Source of the DNA: Bacteroidales bacterium
GTDB lineage: Bacteria > Bacteroidota > Bacteroidia > Bacteroidales > UBA932
Length of the DNA: 64,000 nt
Assembly: GCA_017962375.1 (NCBI GenBank)
Contig: JAGCVJ010000009.1
Span: 1-64,000, forward strand
Reading direction: 5' to 3'
The position numbers and the translations under genes are program-made. Shown here one piece after another: positions 51,293 through 59,516 of this stretch (position 1 is the stretch's first letter; every line of letters starts with the position of its first letter). Under the pieces are notes generated by a model. The model was given only the letters and a program-made list of their open reading frames with translations, was not told the origin of the DNA and searched no databases.

Positions 51293-52549
51293 ATGTTAAA
51301 GTTTCCAAGTGCCTTTGTTCTTGCAACTGCTTTATTTCTTGGCAGTTGTGGAAGTTCCTCTGATGAAGTTCAAAATACTGGCAAGACTGGTCCGGTTGTG
51401 GTGGCGTATGTGAGCGGAGGGCAGGGGAAACCGCTTCCGGATTTCGGGAAGGTCACTCACATAGATTATGCTTTCGGCCGGGTAGACAGTACTTTTTCAG
51501 GTTTGAATATTGAGAATCCGGCAAGGTTCAAGGAAATCGCCGAGCTGAAGAACGAGTACAACAAAACTGCTGAAAGAAAGGTGTTTATGCAGCTATCCAT
51601 TGGAGGCTGGGGAAGCGGCAGGTTCAGCGAGATGGTCACCGATACCGCTTACAGGCACGCCTTTGTGGCTTCCTGCAAGAAGGTGGTGGAAGAGTACGGC
51701 ATAGACGGCATAGACCTGGACTGGGAGTATCCGACCAGCGGAGTGGCAGGCATTTCTTCAGCTCCTACAGACATTGACAATTTCACTCTCTGGGTAAAGG
51801 AGCTGAGAGAGGCTCTCGGACAGGACAAACTTCTGACAATTGCCACAATTTCCACTGCAAGGTTCATAGATTTCAAGGCAGTAGATCCATACATAGACTT
51901 CTACAACATAATGAGTTACGATATGGATGTGGCTCCTTGTCATCATGCTCCGCTGAAGAGGTTTGAGACAGAGATTCTCCGCGACAGCCTTATCGGAAAT
52001 CTCAGGATGGGCTTCGGCTTTATGGGCTATCCGTCTGACTCATCAGTTGCCCAGAAATACGGGCAGATGTACCAGACTCCGGTCATGCTCAATGCTGATT
52101 ACTTCAGGCAGTTCGCTGCCAGCCTAACCAAAGAAGAGAATCCTAAGGAGAGCAAGATTGCGGGGCAGTGCACTACTGAAGAGGCTGTAATGATGCATAT
52201 TGCAGCAGGCCTGGATCCTACTAAGCTTGTTCTTGGAATGCCGTTCTACGGCAAGAGCGGCGGCGGAGTAAACTATCCGTTCCAGAAAGAGTTCTGGGAG
52301 ACCGGAGAAGTCGGGGAAGGCTACCAGGAACTCTGGGACGAGATTGCCTGGGTTCCATACATCGCAGATGCCGAAGGGAATCTTGTTTACGGCTTTGAAA
52401 ACGAGCAGTCAATCCGCGCTAAATGCCGCTTTGCCAAGGAGCATCACCTCCTCGGCGCAATGTACTGGGAATACTGCATCGATGCCGGACGCACAGAGCC
52501 TTTTAGGGGTAAACTTATCAATGCCGTCGCTGAGGAAATCCTGTATTAA
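51293..52549 (+). CDS. GH18 glycosidase lipoprotein (chitinase-like)
   Basis: This is an exported glycoside hydrolase of family 18, which acts on chitin or on the chitobiose core of N-glycans. The 418-residue protein starts with a lipoprotein signal (lipobox LGSC). A TIM barrel follows with VVAYVSGGQGKPLPDFGKVTHIDYAF (ends: VVAYVSGG, THIDYAF), FMQLSIGGWGSGRFSEM and the catalytic DGIDLDWEYP. The glutamate there is the proton donor. Substrate contacts lie in FYNIMSYDMD and LGMPFYGKSGGG. No carbohydrate-binding module is present. The ATG at 51293 gives a proper signal peptide. The last 4 bases overlap the convergent deoC. Confidence 0.92.
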   Translation: MLKFPSAFVLATALFLGSCGSSSDEVQNTGKTGPVVVAYVSGGQGKPLPDFGKVTHIDYAFGRVDSTFSGLNIENPARFKEIAELKNEYNKTAERKVFMQLSIGGWGSGRFSEMVTDTAYRHAFVASCKKVVEEYGIDGIDLDWEYPTSGVAGISSAPTDIDNFTLWVKELREALGQDKLLTIATISTARFIDFKAVDPYIDFYNIMSYDMDVAPCHHAPLKRFETEILRDSLIGNLRMGFGFMGYPSDSSVAQKYGQMYQTPVMLNADYFRQFAASLTKEENPKESKIAGQCTTEEAVMMHIAAGLDPTKLVLGMPFYGKSGGGVNYPFQKEFWETGEVGEGYQELWDEIAWVPYIADAEGNLVYGFENEQSIRAKCRFAKEHHLLGAMYWEYCIDAGRTEPFRGKLINAVAEEILY

Positions 52550-53439
52550 TAGAACTTTACCGAGGTGCCTTCAAGGGAGGTGAGGACCTTGTTGGCAAGG
52601 CTGCTGGCTCCGATTCTGAAGAACTTAGGAGTGAGCTGCTCTCGTCCCATAGTGTGCTCAACAATAGTAAGATAGAGTATGGCGTCCTCTGAAGAGGAAA
52701 CTCCGCCGGCTGGCTTGAAGCCTCTTCTGAAGCCGGTCTTTTCCATAAAGGCTTTCAGGCATTTGCACATAACCAGAGCAGCAATAGGGGTGGCGCTTGG
52801 CTCCTGCTTTCCGGTTGAAGTCTTGATGAAGTCAGCTCCTTCCTCAAGGGCAAGAAGAGAAGCCTCTGCAATGGCCTCGATGCCTTCCTGGAGGGTAGGG
52901 TAGCCGGTCTGGAGAGCGCCGCTTTCAAGAATCACTTTCAGAGTCTTGCCTTCCGTAACCTTTCTCAAGGCGCTAATCTCGTTTCTTGTATCCTTTTCAT
53001 TTCCGGCAACAAAGAAGCTGTGAGGAAGAACAATGTCTATCTCAGTGGCGCCGTCTTCCATGGCATGCCTGGTTTCCAGTTCCTTGACATCCAGAAAACT
53101 CTGCGATGAAGGGAAGCAGGCTGAAACGGTGGTGATGCCCACGCCTTCTTCCTTGAGAGTGGCTTTCACGGTCTTGGCAAAGTTAGGATAAACGCAGATA
53201 GATGCCGGAAGCGGATACTGCGGATACTGTGCCTTGAACTTGTTGACCTTGTCGGTGAACTTTTCTATAAACTTAGGAGTGTCTGAAGTGTGCAGGCTGG
53301 TCAGGTCTATTGCTCCCAAAGCAATCTTCAGGTTCTCATCTCTGAAGTTGGCCTTAGCCTCTTCCTTAATGATATCTAACTCTTTTTCAATGCCTTCTGC
53401 AGTCAGATGCAGGTTGTACTTTTCGAGAATCTCTTTCAT
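52546..53439 (-). CDS. deoC: Deoxyribose-phosphate aldolase
   Basis: DeoC splits 2-deoxyribose 5-phosphate into glyceraldehyde 3-phosphate and acetaldehyde in deoxynucleoside catabolism. The 297-residue TIM barrel belongs to the longer (E. coli-like) branch: AIDLTSLHTSDTP, the ATEIDIVLPHSFF strand, KVILESGAL and the Schiff-base lysine in ADFIKTSTGK, followed by FKPAGGVSS. It follows dtd after 12 bases. Its stop overlaps the convergent GH18 stop by 4 bases. Confidence 0.96.
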   Translation of the reverse strand: MKEILEKYNLHLTAEGIEKELDIIKEEAKANFRDENLKIALGAIDLTSLHTSDTPKFIEKFTDKVNKFKAQYPQYPLPASICVYPNFAKTVKATLKEEGVGITTVSACFPSSQSFLDVKELETRHAMEDGATEIDIVLPHSFFVAGNEKDTRNEISALRKVTEGKTLKVILESGALQTGYPTLQEGIEAIAEASLLALEEGADFIKTSTGKQEPSATPIAALVMCKCLKAFMEKTGFRRGFKPAGGVSSSEDAILYLTIVEHTMGREQLTPKFFRIGASSLANKVLTSLEGTSVKFY

Positions 53440-53451
53440 ATCTTGATGTTT

Positions 53452-53904
53452 TTATTCTTTTCGTTTGCTGTCCATAAGAATGGTAACAGGGCCGTCGTTG
53501 AGAAGCTCAACTTTCATGTCCGCCCCGAATTCTCCAGTACCTACGGTTTTTCCCATGGCAATCTGGAGCCTTTTGACAAATTCCTCATAAAGAGGGATGG
53601 AGATCTCAGGCTTTGCAGCCTTGAAGTAGGAAGGGCGGTTGCCCTTGGCTGTCTGGGCCATAAGGGTGAACTGGCTGACAACCAGAATGTCTCCGCCGTC
53701 ATCCAGCACTGAGATGTTCATTACGCCGTTCTGGTCGTCGAAGATTCTGAGGTTTGTGATTTTCTTCACCAGATAGTCTATGTCCTCAGCATTGTCGTCT
53801 TCTCCTATTCCAAGCAGAACGAGCATCCCCTTGCCTATGGAGGATTTGACCTTGCCCTCTATTGTGACGCTGCAATGCTTTACTCTCTGAATTACTGCTC
53901 TCAT
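53452..53904 (-). CDS. dtd: D-aminoacyl-tRNA deacylase
   Basis: Dtd removes D-amino acids and glycine from mischarged tRNA. The 150-residue protein has the SQFTL-type motif in LVVSQFTLMAQTAKGNRPSYF and the Gly-cisPro motif in LLNDGPVTILMDS. Length and motif order match the family. Its start overlaps the end of the radical SAM gene by 4 bases (ATGA type), so the two are translationally coupled. Confidence 0.96.
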   Translation of the reverse strand: MRAVIQRVKHCSVTIEGKVKSSIGKGMLVLLGIGEDDNAEDIDYLVKKITNLRIFDDQNGVMNISVLDDGGDILVVSQFTLMAQTAKGNRPSYFKAAKPEISIPLYEEFVKRLQIAMGKTVGTGEFGADMKVELLNDGPVTILMDSKRKE

Positions 53905-54710
53905 AGTATTACGGGTTCTCCATTTATTGTTATGCTGAAGCCTTCTTTTACGAGTGGCTTTGCAATTTCAGCCATCTCTTCCATTGTGGCTTTCTTCAGG
54001 CCCTTGGCCGGAGTGTCACGGTCCAGGGTGTACATCATTATCTGCCTAGGTTTCAGTTCCCTGACGAGGTTTTGCCAGTTTTCCGCCAGCGTCTTGTCTG
54101 TAAGGTCTATGTCAATGGTTTTTCCTGTCTGGATGTCATCCACCTTCCCCTTGAAGAAAATGGTCTGGAGAATGAAGTTGCCTTCGAATTTCTTGAGGTT
54201 CTGGATGGTTTTATTCAGGCTGAAACTTGGGGTTGGGCGGTTTACGGCGCTGACGATAGACTCGTCTGTGGAATCGATCTTGAGGATAGGGTTGTCTACC
54301 TTCATAAGAGCCTGCCTGACTTCCTTTTTCCCGATCATTGAAGCGTTGCTCAGTACGGAAACTTTGGCGTCCTTGAGGTATTTGTCTCTGATGCTGAGAG
54401 TTATGTCGACAATCTTGGCGAATTCGGGATGAACGGTAGGCTCGCCGTTGCCGGAGAAGGTGATGGAATCTACCCTTATGTTGTTTTTATGGAGTTCTTC
54501 AGCCTTTTGCCTCAGAGCCGCCTCTACCTGCTTTGCGTTAGGCCTGAGCTTGTCCTGGTCATGGTCTTTGTTCCATCCGCACTCACAGTAGACGCAGTCG
54601 AAGGTGCAGATTTTGCCCCTTTCAGGCATCAGGTTGATTCCCAGTGAGGAACCGAGCCGGCGGCTGTGGATTGGACCTACAATCAGAGATTCAAAAAGTT
54701 TGGTTGGCAT
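53901..54710 (-). CDS. Radical SAM protein (COG0731-like)
   Basis: This 269-residue enzyme should bind one [4Fe-4S] cluster and S-adenosylmethionine through the CxxxCxxC motif CTFDCVYC at about 33-40. The N-terminus SLIVGPIHSRRLGSSLGINL and the strands SITFSGNGEPTVHPEF and VSVLSNASMI place it in the COG0731 group, related to wyosine-synthesis enzymes. Here it lacks the extra domains of TYW1, and the substrate is unknown. I use the ATG at 54710 (MPTKLFESL), because a longer frame runs into the upstream gene without homology. It is coupled to dtd, so a role in tRNA quality is possible. Confidence 0.88.
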   Translation of the reverse strand: MPTKLFESLIVGPIHSRRLGSSLGINLMPERGKICTFDCVYCECGWNKDHDQDKLRPNAKQVEAALRQKAEELHKNNIRVDSITFSGNGEPTVHPEFAKIVDITLSIRDKYLKDAKVSVLSNASMIGKKEVRQALMKVDNPILKIDSTDESIVSAVNRPTPSFSLNKTIQNLKKFEGNFILQTIFFKGKVDDIQTGKTIDIDLTDKTLAENWQNLVRELKPRQIMMYTLDRDTPAKGLKKATMEEMAEIAKPLVKEGFSITINGEPVIL

Positions 54711-54718
54711 ATTGTTTT

Positions 54719-55921
54719 CTATGCAATTCTTGTTGATTTGGTTTCTGGCGTTATTCTGAAATCCTTCAGGTTTTCCAGGAGCACTATGCCCGGAGCCTTG
54801 CCTTCTTTGATGCTTCCCAAGGTATCTTCCTTTCCGAGCAGTTCCGCCCCATTTGCGCAGGCCCATTGCAGGATTTCGCCCAGTTCCAGGCCAGGGAAAT
54901 TGTTCTGCAGGCATTCCATCTCGCTGACCATATCCAGAATCAGGTTGGATGAAAGGCTGTCTGTTCCAAGGCAAATCTTCAGGCCGTTTTCCCGCATCAG
55001 GTTAATTGGCGGCAGCTGCCTGTGGATGAAGATGTTGGAAAGAGGGCAAATGGTGAAGAAAGGAGACTCCAATGCTTCTTTTGCCCTGTCTATGCTCCTT
55101 TGGCTGAGGACTACGTTGTGAACAAGGTTTATCCTTCCTTTGACCTTTTTTCCCTTCTCGGCGATTCGGTCTATGAAGTATTCCAGTGCCGTTCCTCCTG
55201 TAACAGGCGGTGTGGAAAGCCCTCTTCCATGATAGTTGTCTGCCAGGGCTCCGCTGCCTTTCATTATCATATCCTCTTCTTCCTGGCTTTCCTGGCTGTG
55301 GTAGGATATGGCGCCGCTCTCAAGGCCTCTCTTGGCGGTGATTTCAAGAAGCTTGGGGCTCATGGTATAGCAGGAATGAGGAGTGACCGAGGCGTCCAGA
55401 CCCATAGCCGTGGCCTGGTCCGCCACCCTCTGGCCGCCTTCCAGAATGGCCTCTGCATCTGCTTTCTCGGTTCCGAACAGCTCCACGAAGGTCCTGTAAT
55501 AGACCTTTGGCTGGTATTCTTTCTTCAGAGGAAAGCTCTCGCTGCAGTTGCTGATGTCGGAAACCGCTACTACTCCCTGGCGGAGGAAGTTCTCGAATTC
55601 CGCCTTCATGGCCTCAAGGCGGCCTTGTTCATCCACGCTTTCGCGGAGCTCGTTGATCTGGTTGATGAAGCCGCTCATTCCCGTGGCCTGGCGGAAGACT
55701 CCCCTAAGGTGGGACAGTTCTATGTGGCAGTGGGCGTTAACCATTCCGGGAACGAGAGTCCCCGCATGGTATTCAATGGTTTTGTCTGAATCGAGGTCGG
55801 CTTTCCGGTATTGGCTGACAGAAAGGATTTTTCCGTCTTCGTCAACTGTAACCAGAGGCTTTGCCCACGGCCCTGACTGGCCGTCAAGAGTGTATATATA
55901 GTCCGCAGCAATTTTTCTCAT
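54719..55921 (-). CDS. Amidohydrolase (SsnA / aminofutalosine-deaminase-like)
   Basis: The protein is a metal-dependent deaminase or hydrolase of 400 residues. Ligands and catalytic residues appear in order: NAHCHIELSHL (HxH), VTPHSCYTMSP, ISYHSQESQEE and CLGTDSLSSN. It resembles the COG0402 branch that includes aminofutalosine deaminase of the alternative menaquinone pathway, chlorohydrolases and S-adenosylhomocysteine deaminase. I cannot choose between them, and no futalosine-pathway partner is in the window. It follows the DUF4296 gene after 11 bases. An ATCGCGAT palindrome overlaps its start codon. Confidence 0.85.
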   Translation of the reverse strand: MRKIAADYIYTLDGQSGPWAKPLVTVDEDGKILSVSQYRKADLDSDKTIEYHAGTLVPGMVNAHCHIELSHLRGVFRQATGMSGFINQINELRESVDEQGRLEAMKAEFENFLRQGVVAVSDISNCSESFPLKKEYQPKVYYRTFVELFGTEKADAEAILEGGQRVADQATAMGLDASVTPHSCYTMSPKLLEITAKRGLESGAISYHSQESQEEEDMIMKGSGALADNYHGRGLSTPPVTGGTALEYFIDRIAEKGKKVKGRINLVHNVVLSQRSIDRAKEALESPFFTICPLSNIFIHRQLPPINLMRENGLKICLGTDSLSSNLILDMVSEMECLQNNFPGLELGEILQWACANGAELLGKEDTLGSIKEGKAPGIVLLENLKDFRITPETKSTRIA

Positions 55922-55927
55922 CGCGAT
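55920..55927. repeat. ATCGCGAT palindrome overlapping the amidohydrolase start
   Basis: The palindrome contains two of the three bases of the start codon (complement 55919-55921). Read on the minus strand it is TATCGCGATG, so the ATG is part of the site, similar to the site that abuts lpdA. Confidence 0.5.
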
Positions 55928-55932
55928 AAAAA

Positions 55933-56502
55933 CTATCTTGCTTCAAAATTGAAAGAAGGCATTTCTTTTTTGGCCTTGTCATCTGAATTCTCCGGTACAG
56001 AATTATCTTTTTCAATTACCTGGATTCTCCTCATTTCCTGGTAGAATTTGTCTCTCTGTATCTTTTCTCCCTGGAGGTTCTTGTTCCACCAGTCGTTGAC
56101 GGTGGCCCTAAAGTCAGGAGCCTTGTAAGGAACAGGGAAATAGAGCCTCGGCTTGTCTTGTCCCATGAGCTTGCCGGCTTCAGCGGCATTGTCGCGGGCG
56201 GTGACAGTGGCCCTGTCCAGTATGTAGGTGAACTCCTTTTCGTCCTGAAGATAATGCCTGATGGACCTCTGGTAGTCTTCCAGGGTACAGCCGTATTTGT
56301 CGAATATGTGCTGGTACAGAAGAATGGAATCTGCCGCCAGGTTTACTTCTGTGTAGGTCTTGGCATACTCGTCAACCACGAACATTTCATACATGATGTC
56401 GGCTACCTTGTCTTTGCTGAGAATCCTTTCTCCGCAACGGGAAAAGGCAAAGACGGCAAAGGCAAGCAGGAGTATCTGAAATATTTTCATTCCTCTGTTC
56501 AT
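55933..56502 (-). CDS. DUF4296 lipoprotein
   Basis: The 189-residue product has a lipoprotein signal with lipobox FSRC (cysteine about 23). A DUF4296 domain follows (LSKDKVADIMYEMFVVDEYAK, shortened: LSKDKVADIMYEM; YQHIFDKYGCTLEDYQRSI), then a charged C-terminus. DUF4296 proteins are frequent outer-envelope lipoproteins of Bacteroidota without known function. The start may be the ATG at 56490 (MKIFQILL), which would give a shorter signal region. It is the first gene of a leftward cluster to deoC. A TATTTTTG -7 element (56508-56515) lies 5 bases upstream. Confidence 0.85.
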   Translation of the reverse strand: MNRGMKIFQILLLAFAVFAFSRCGERILSKDKVADIMYEMFVVDEYAKTYTEVNLAADSILLYQHIFDKYGCTLEDYQRSIRHYLQDEKEFTYILDRATVTARDNAAEAGKLMGQDKPRLYFPVPYKAPDFRATVNDWWNKNLQGEKIQRDKFYQEMRRIQVIEKDNSVPENSDDKAKKEMPSFNFEAR

Positions 56503-56507
56503 ATCTG

Positions 56508-56515
56508 CAAAAATA
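56508..56515 (-). promoter_or_regulatory. -7 element of the DUF4296 cluster
   Basis: TATTTTTG on the minus strand, 5 bases before the ATG at 56502. No -33 box is visible at the normal spacing. If the start is the ATG at 56490 the leader would be about 12 bases longer. Confidence 0.4.
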
Positions 56516-56579
56516 ATAAGATTTTCTCGGGAATTGCATTATCTTTACAACCGTTTTTAAGATAAGCCTTCTTTCTGAA

Positions 56580-57191
56580 ATGAAGATCAATCCTCCGAAA
56601 TTCATAAAAAGGATGTTCCCGTCTTTTATCTGGAATCTTCCCAACGACAGGAACGAGGTGTATCTGACTTTCGACGATGGTCCTAGGCCGGAGGTAACTC
56701 CTTGGGTTCTAGACCAGTTAGACAGGTATGGCGCCAAGGCCACTTTCTTTTGCATAGGCAAGAACGTGGAACTTTTCCCGGAACTTTTTGAGGAAATCAA
56801 AAGAAGAGGGCACGCCGTGGGCAACCATTCCTACAGCCATGTGAAAGGCTGGGGGATGTCTACCGGAGACTATGTCAGAGACATTGACATTGCATCGGAC
56901 CTGATCCACTCCAATCTTTTCCGCCCTCCTTACGCCAGAATCGGCCCTAACCAGGCAAGGGTGCTTGCCGAGAGGTACAGGCACATTCTCTGGACGATAA
57001 TCAGCAAAGACTACAGCCGTAGGGTTAATGGGCAGAAATGCATAAAAAACGTGGTGCCTTATCTTGAAAGCGGGGCCATTATAGCCTTCCACGATTCTGT
57101 GAAATGTTCCGCAAACTTGTTTGAAGCCCTTCCGGTGGTTCTGAAGGCTATTTACGACAAGGGGCTTCACAGCGCAAAGATTGAATTGTAA
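56580..57191 (+). CDS. Polysaccharide deacetylase (NodB-like, CE4)
   Basis: This 203-residue enzyme removes N-acetyl groups from a glycan such as peptidoglycan or exopolysaccharide. The CE4 motifs are present: the metal and catalytic aspartates in YLTFDDGPRPEVT, the histidines in GHAVGNHSYSHV, the RPPYARI motif, and IAFHDSVKC near the end. No signal peptide is visible, only a basic N-terminus, so it may be cytoplasmic or membrane-associated. purD follows after 14 bases. It is divergent from the DUF4296 gene, with 77 bases between. Confidence 0.9.
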   Translation: MKINPPKFIKRMFPSFIWNLPNDRNEVYLTFDDGPRPEVTPWVLDQLDRYGAKATFFCIGKNVELFPELFEEIKRRGHAVGNHSYSHVKGWGMSTGDYVRDIDIASDLIHSNLFRPPYARIGPNQARVLAERYRHILWTIISKDYSRRVNGQKCIKNVVPYLESGAIIAFHDSVKCSANLFEALPVVLKAIYDKGLHSAKIEL

Positions 57192-57205
57192 ATCACTGAT
57201 TTCTG

Positions 57206-58519
57206 ATGAACGTACTGGTACTGGGCGGCGGGGGCCGCGAACACGCGATAGCCTGGAAGATAAGCCAAGGCAAAGAATGCACACGCCTTTTTGCAATGCC
57301 GGGCAACCCTGGAACGGCCCGCATAGGGCAGAATCTGGCCGGCAGTCCAAAGGATTTTGCTTTGGTCAAGAAAGCGGTTCTGGACAATAATGTGGATATG
57401 GTGGTTGTGGGCCCTGAAGATCCCCTGGTAGGGGGTCTCGGCGATTTTTTTGCTGAAGATCCGGATCTTAAAGACGTGCTTTTCGTAGGCCCTGGTTCAA
57501 AGGGCGCGGCTTTGGAGGGCAGCAAGGAGTTTGCCAAGCAGTTTATGCAAAGGCACGGCATTCCAACTGCCGCCTTCAGAAGTTTTACCGCCGGAACAAT
57601 AGATGAAGCAGACCGTTTCCTGGAAAGCCTGAAAGCGCCTTACGTGCTCAAGGCCGACGGACTTGCCGCAGGCAAAGGCGTGCTTATCTGCCAGAGCCTG
57701 GACCAGGCCAAGGAGGAACTGAGGAATATGCTGGGCGGAAAATTCGGGTCTGCCGGCAATACTGTTGTAATAGAGGAGTTCCTTTCCGGCATTGAGGTTT
57801 CTATGTTCATTCTCACGGACGGCAAAGACTATCTGCTGCTGCCTGAGGCTAAGGACTACAAGAGAATAGGCGAAGGCGACACCGGCCTGAATACTGGCGG
57901 AATGGGGGCGGTTTCTCCTGTTCCTTTCGTCACCGATGACTTCAAGAACAAGGTCCGTGAAAGAATCATATTGCCAACATTGAAAGGGTTGCAGGAAGAG
58001 GGAATTCCTTACAAAGGCTTCATATTCCTTGGCCTTATGAACTGCGGGGGAGACCCTTACGTTATAGAGTACAACGTGAGGATGGGAGATCCGGAAACGG
58101 AAGCCGTGATGACAAGAATAGACTCCGACCTGCTGCATCATCTGAAGATGTGCGCCCTGGGCCGTCTAAGCGAGGAAAAGATCATTGTCTCTGATCATAG
58201 CGCCCTTACCGTTGTATGCGTAAGCGGCGGATATCCTGAAAGTTACAAAAAAGGCATCGAGATTAAAGGAAACGCGTTTTCGGCTCCTGATGCCAATATT
58301 TTCCATATGGGCACCGCCTTGTCTTTAGACGGGAAGCTTGTCACCTCCGGCGGCAGGGTTCTGGCAATTACTTCCGGCAGCCGCCAGTCAAATGCCGTTC
58401 GGGCCATTGAAGAGGGCCGTGAAACTTGTTACAAAGAGGCGGAAGGCATAGAATTCCAGGGCAAGTATTTCAGGAAAGACATCGGGCTTGACATAATACG
58501 CTATATAGAGGAAGGCTGA
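57206..58519 (+). CDS. purD: Phosphoribosylamine--glycine ligase
   Basis: PurD joins phosphoribosylamine and glycine with ATP, the second step of purine synthesis. The 437-residue protein starts MNVLVLGGGGREHAIAWK, the family signature. The ATP-grasp core has KADGLAAGKGVL, EEFLSGIEVS and NTGGMGAVSPVP, then EYNVRMGDPETE with the metal-binding glutamate. The C-terminal domain closes the fold. The membrane protein gene starts 1 base after the stop. Confidence 0.97.
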   Translation: MNVLVLGGGGREHAIAWKISQGKECTRLFAMPGNPGTARIGQNLAGSPKDFALVKKAVLDNNVDMVVVGPEDPLVGGLGDFFAEDPDLKDVLFVGPGSKGAALEGSKEFAKQFMQRHGIPTAAFRSFTAGTIDEADRFLESLKAPYVLKADGLAAGKGVLICQSLDQAKEELRNMLGGKFGSAGNTVVIEEFLSGIEVSMFILTDGKDYLLLPEAKDYKRIGEGDTGLNTGGMGAVSPVPFVTDDFKNKVRERIILPTLKGLQEEGIPYKGFIFLGLMNCGGDPYVIEYNVRMGDPETEAVMTRIDSDLLHHLKMCALGRLSEEKIIVSDHSALTVVCVSGGYPESYKKGIEIKGNAFSAPDANIFHMGTALSLDGKLVTSGGRVLAITSGSRQSNAVRAIEEGRETCYKEAEGIEFQGKYFRKDIGLDIIRYIEEG

Positions 58520-58520
58520 A

Positions 58521-59468
58521 ATGGAAGAGAGGGTTGACGGACTAGGCTATTATAACAGGATGGCGCTGTATTGGGTGGCTGCCTTCCTGTTCCTGAGTTC
58601 TTTCTTTCTCCCCGACGAGAGGGCCTTGCTCCAGGAAAAGTCTCTGGAAGGTATTGCAATGATACTGCTCGGCCTTGCCTCTGACGCTTTTCTGCTTTTT
58701 TCCGTTTACATTACCGCTGAGCCTGTGGTTCCTCGCCACAAAGACCGAATAACGGCAATGCTGCTCAGCGCGGCAATGCTGTTTGCTTGCCCCGGAGCTC
58801 TGGTATTCAGCGAGATTCATATAGCGGCCATTGCTTTGCTATGGGCCCAGTTCTGCCTGCTGAAGGAAGAGTATTTTGCCGCTTTCTTCCTTATGGGCAT
58901 TTCTTCCATGTTCTTCCCGCCGGTGCTGTGGGTTGCCCTTCTGGTGATAGTCCTGATGCTTCTGGCCGGGCTTACTGACAAGCTGAGGAACATTCTGAAG
59001 TTTTTAGGGGGCCTGATAGTTCCGTATCTGCTTTACTGGGGTGTGCTTTTCGTCATACACGGGAATCTTCTGCCTGTGCTGGCGGCCGGTTTATCTGTCT
59101 GGGAGAAAATGACTTTCATAACACTGGACTTTTTCTCCCTGGAAATTCCTAAATTGTTCCTTGTGTTCTGCCTCGGAGTTATGTGCATCCACGCCACCTT
59201 GCTTTTCATGAGCAAAATGAGCGAGTACGGAATCGCCGAGTCTTACGCGCTGAAAGTCCAGATTATTAATGTGGCCGTGAGCGCAGCCATCTTCATACTG
59301 TTTTCATCTGCACAAGTGCATTCTGTGGCGATTCTGGCCTGCTGCCCGGTTGCAGTGCTGCTTTCGAGGTATTTTTCCCAGTACGGGAGCAGTCCATTCC
59401 TCAGGGTGGAGATAGTTATTCTGCTTTGCGCGCTGGTGGTGTCAAGACTTGGTAATTTCATTGTTTAA
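58521..59468 (+). CDS. Multi-pass membrane protein (DUF6427-like)
   Basis: The 315-residue protein consists mostly of hydrophobic segments, about nine to ten, separated by short charged loops (DERALLQEKS, PRHKDR, KLRN). I place it tentatively in DUF6427, a Bacteroidota membrane family that I recall next to purD. No catalytic motif is visible. It is translationally coupled to purD and 48 bases upstream of dacB. The function is unknown. Confidence 0.7.
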   Translation: MEERVDGLGYYNRMALYWVAAFLFLSSFFLPDERALLQEKSLEGIAMILLGLASDAFLLFSVYITAEPVVPRHKDRITAMLLSAAMLFACPGALVFSEIHIAAIALLWAQFCLLKEEYFAAFFLMGISSMFFPPVLWVALLVIVLMLLAGLTDKLRNILKFLGGLIVPYLLYWGVLFVIHGNLLPVLAAGLSVWEKMTFITLDFFSLEIPKLFLVFCLGVMCIHATLLFMSKMSEYGIAESYALKVQIINVAVSAAIFILFSSAQVHSVAILACCPVAVLLSRYFSQYGSSPFLRVEIVILLCALVVSRLGNFIV

Positions 59469-59516
59469 GATTAAATTTGGACTTTGTTCGGAAAGAATGT
59501 TAATGTTCGTATCGAT

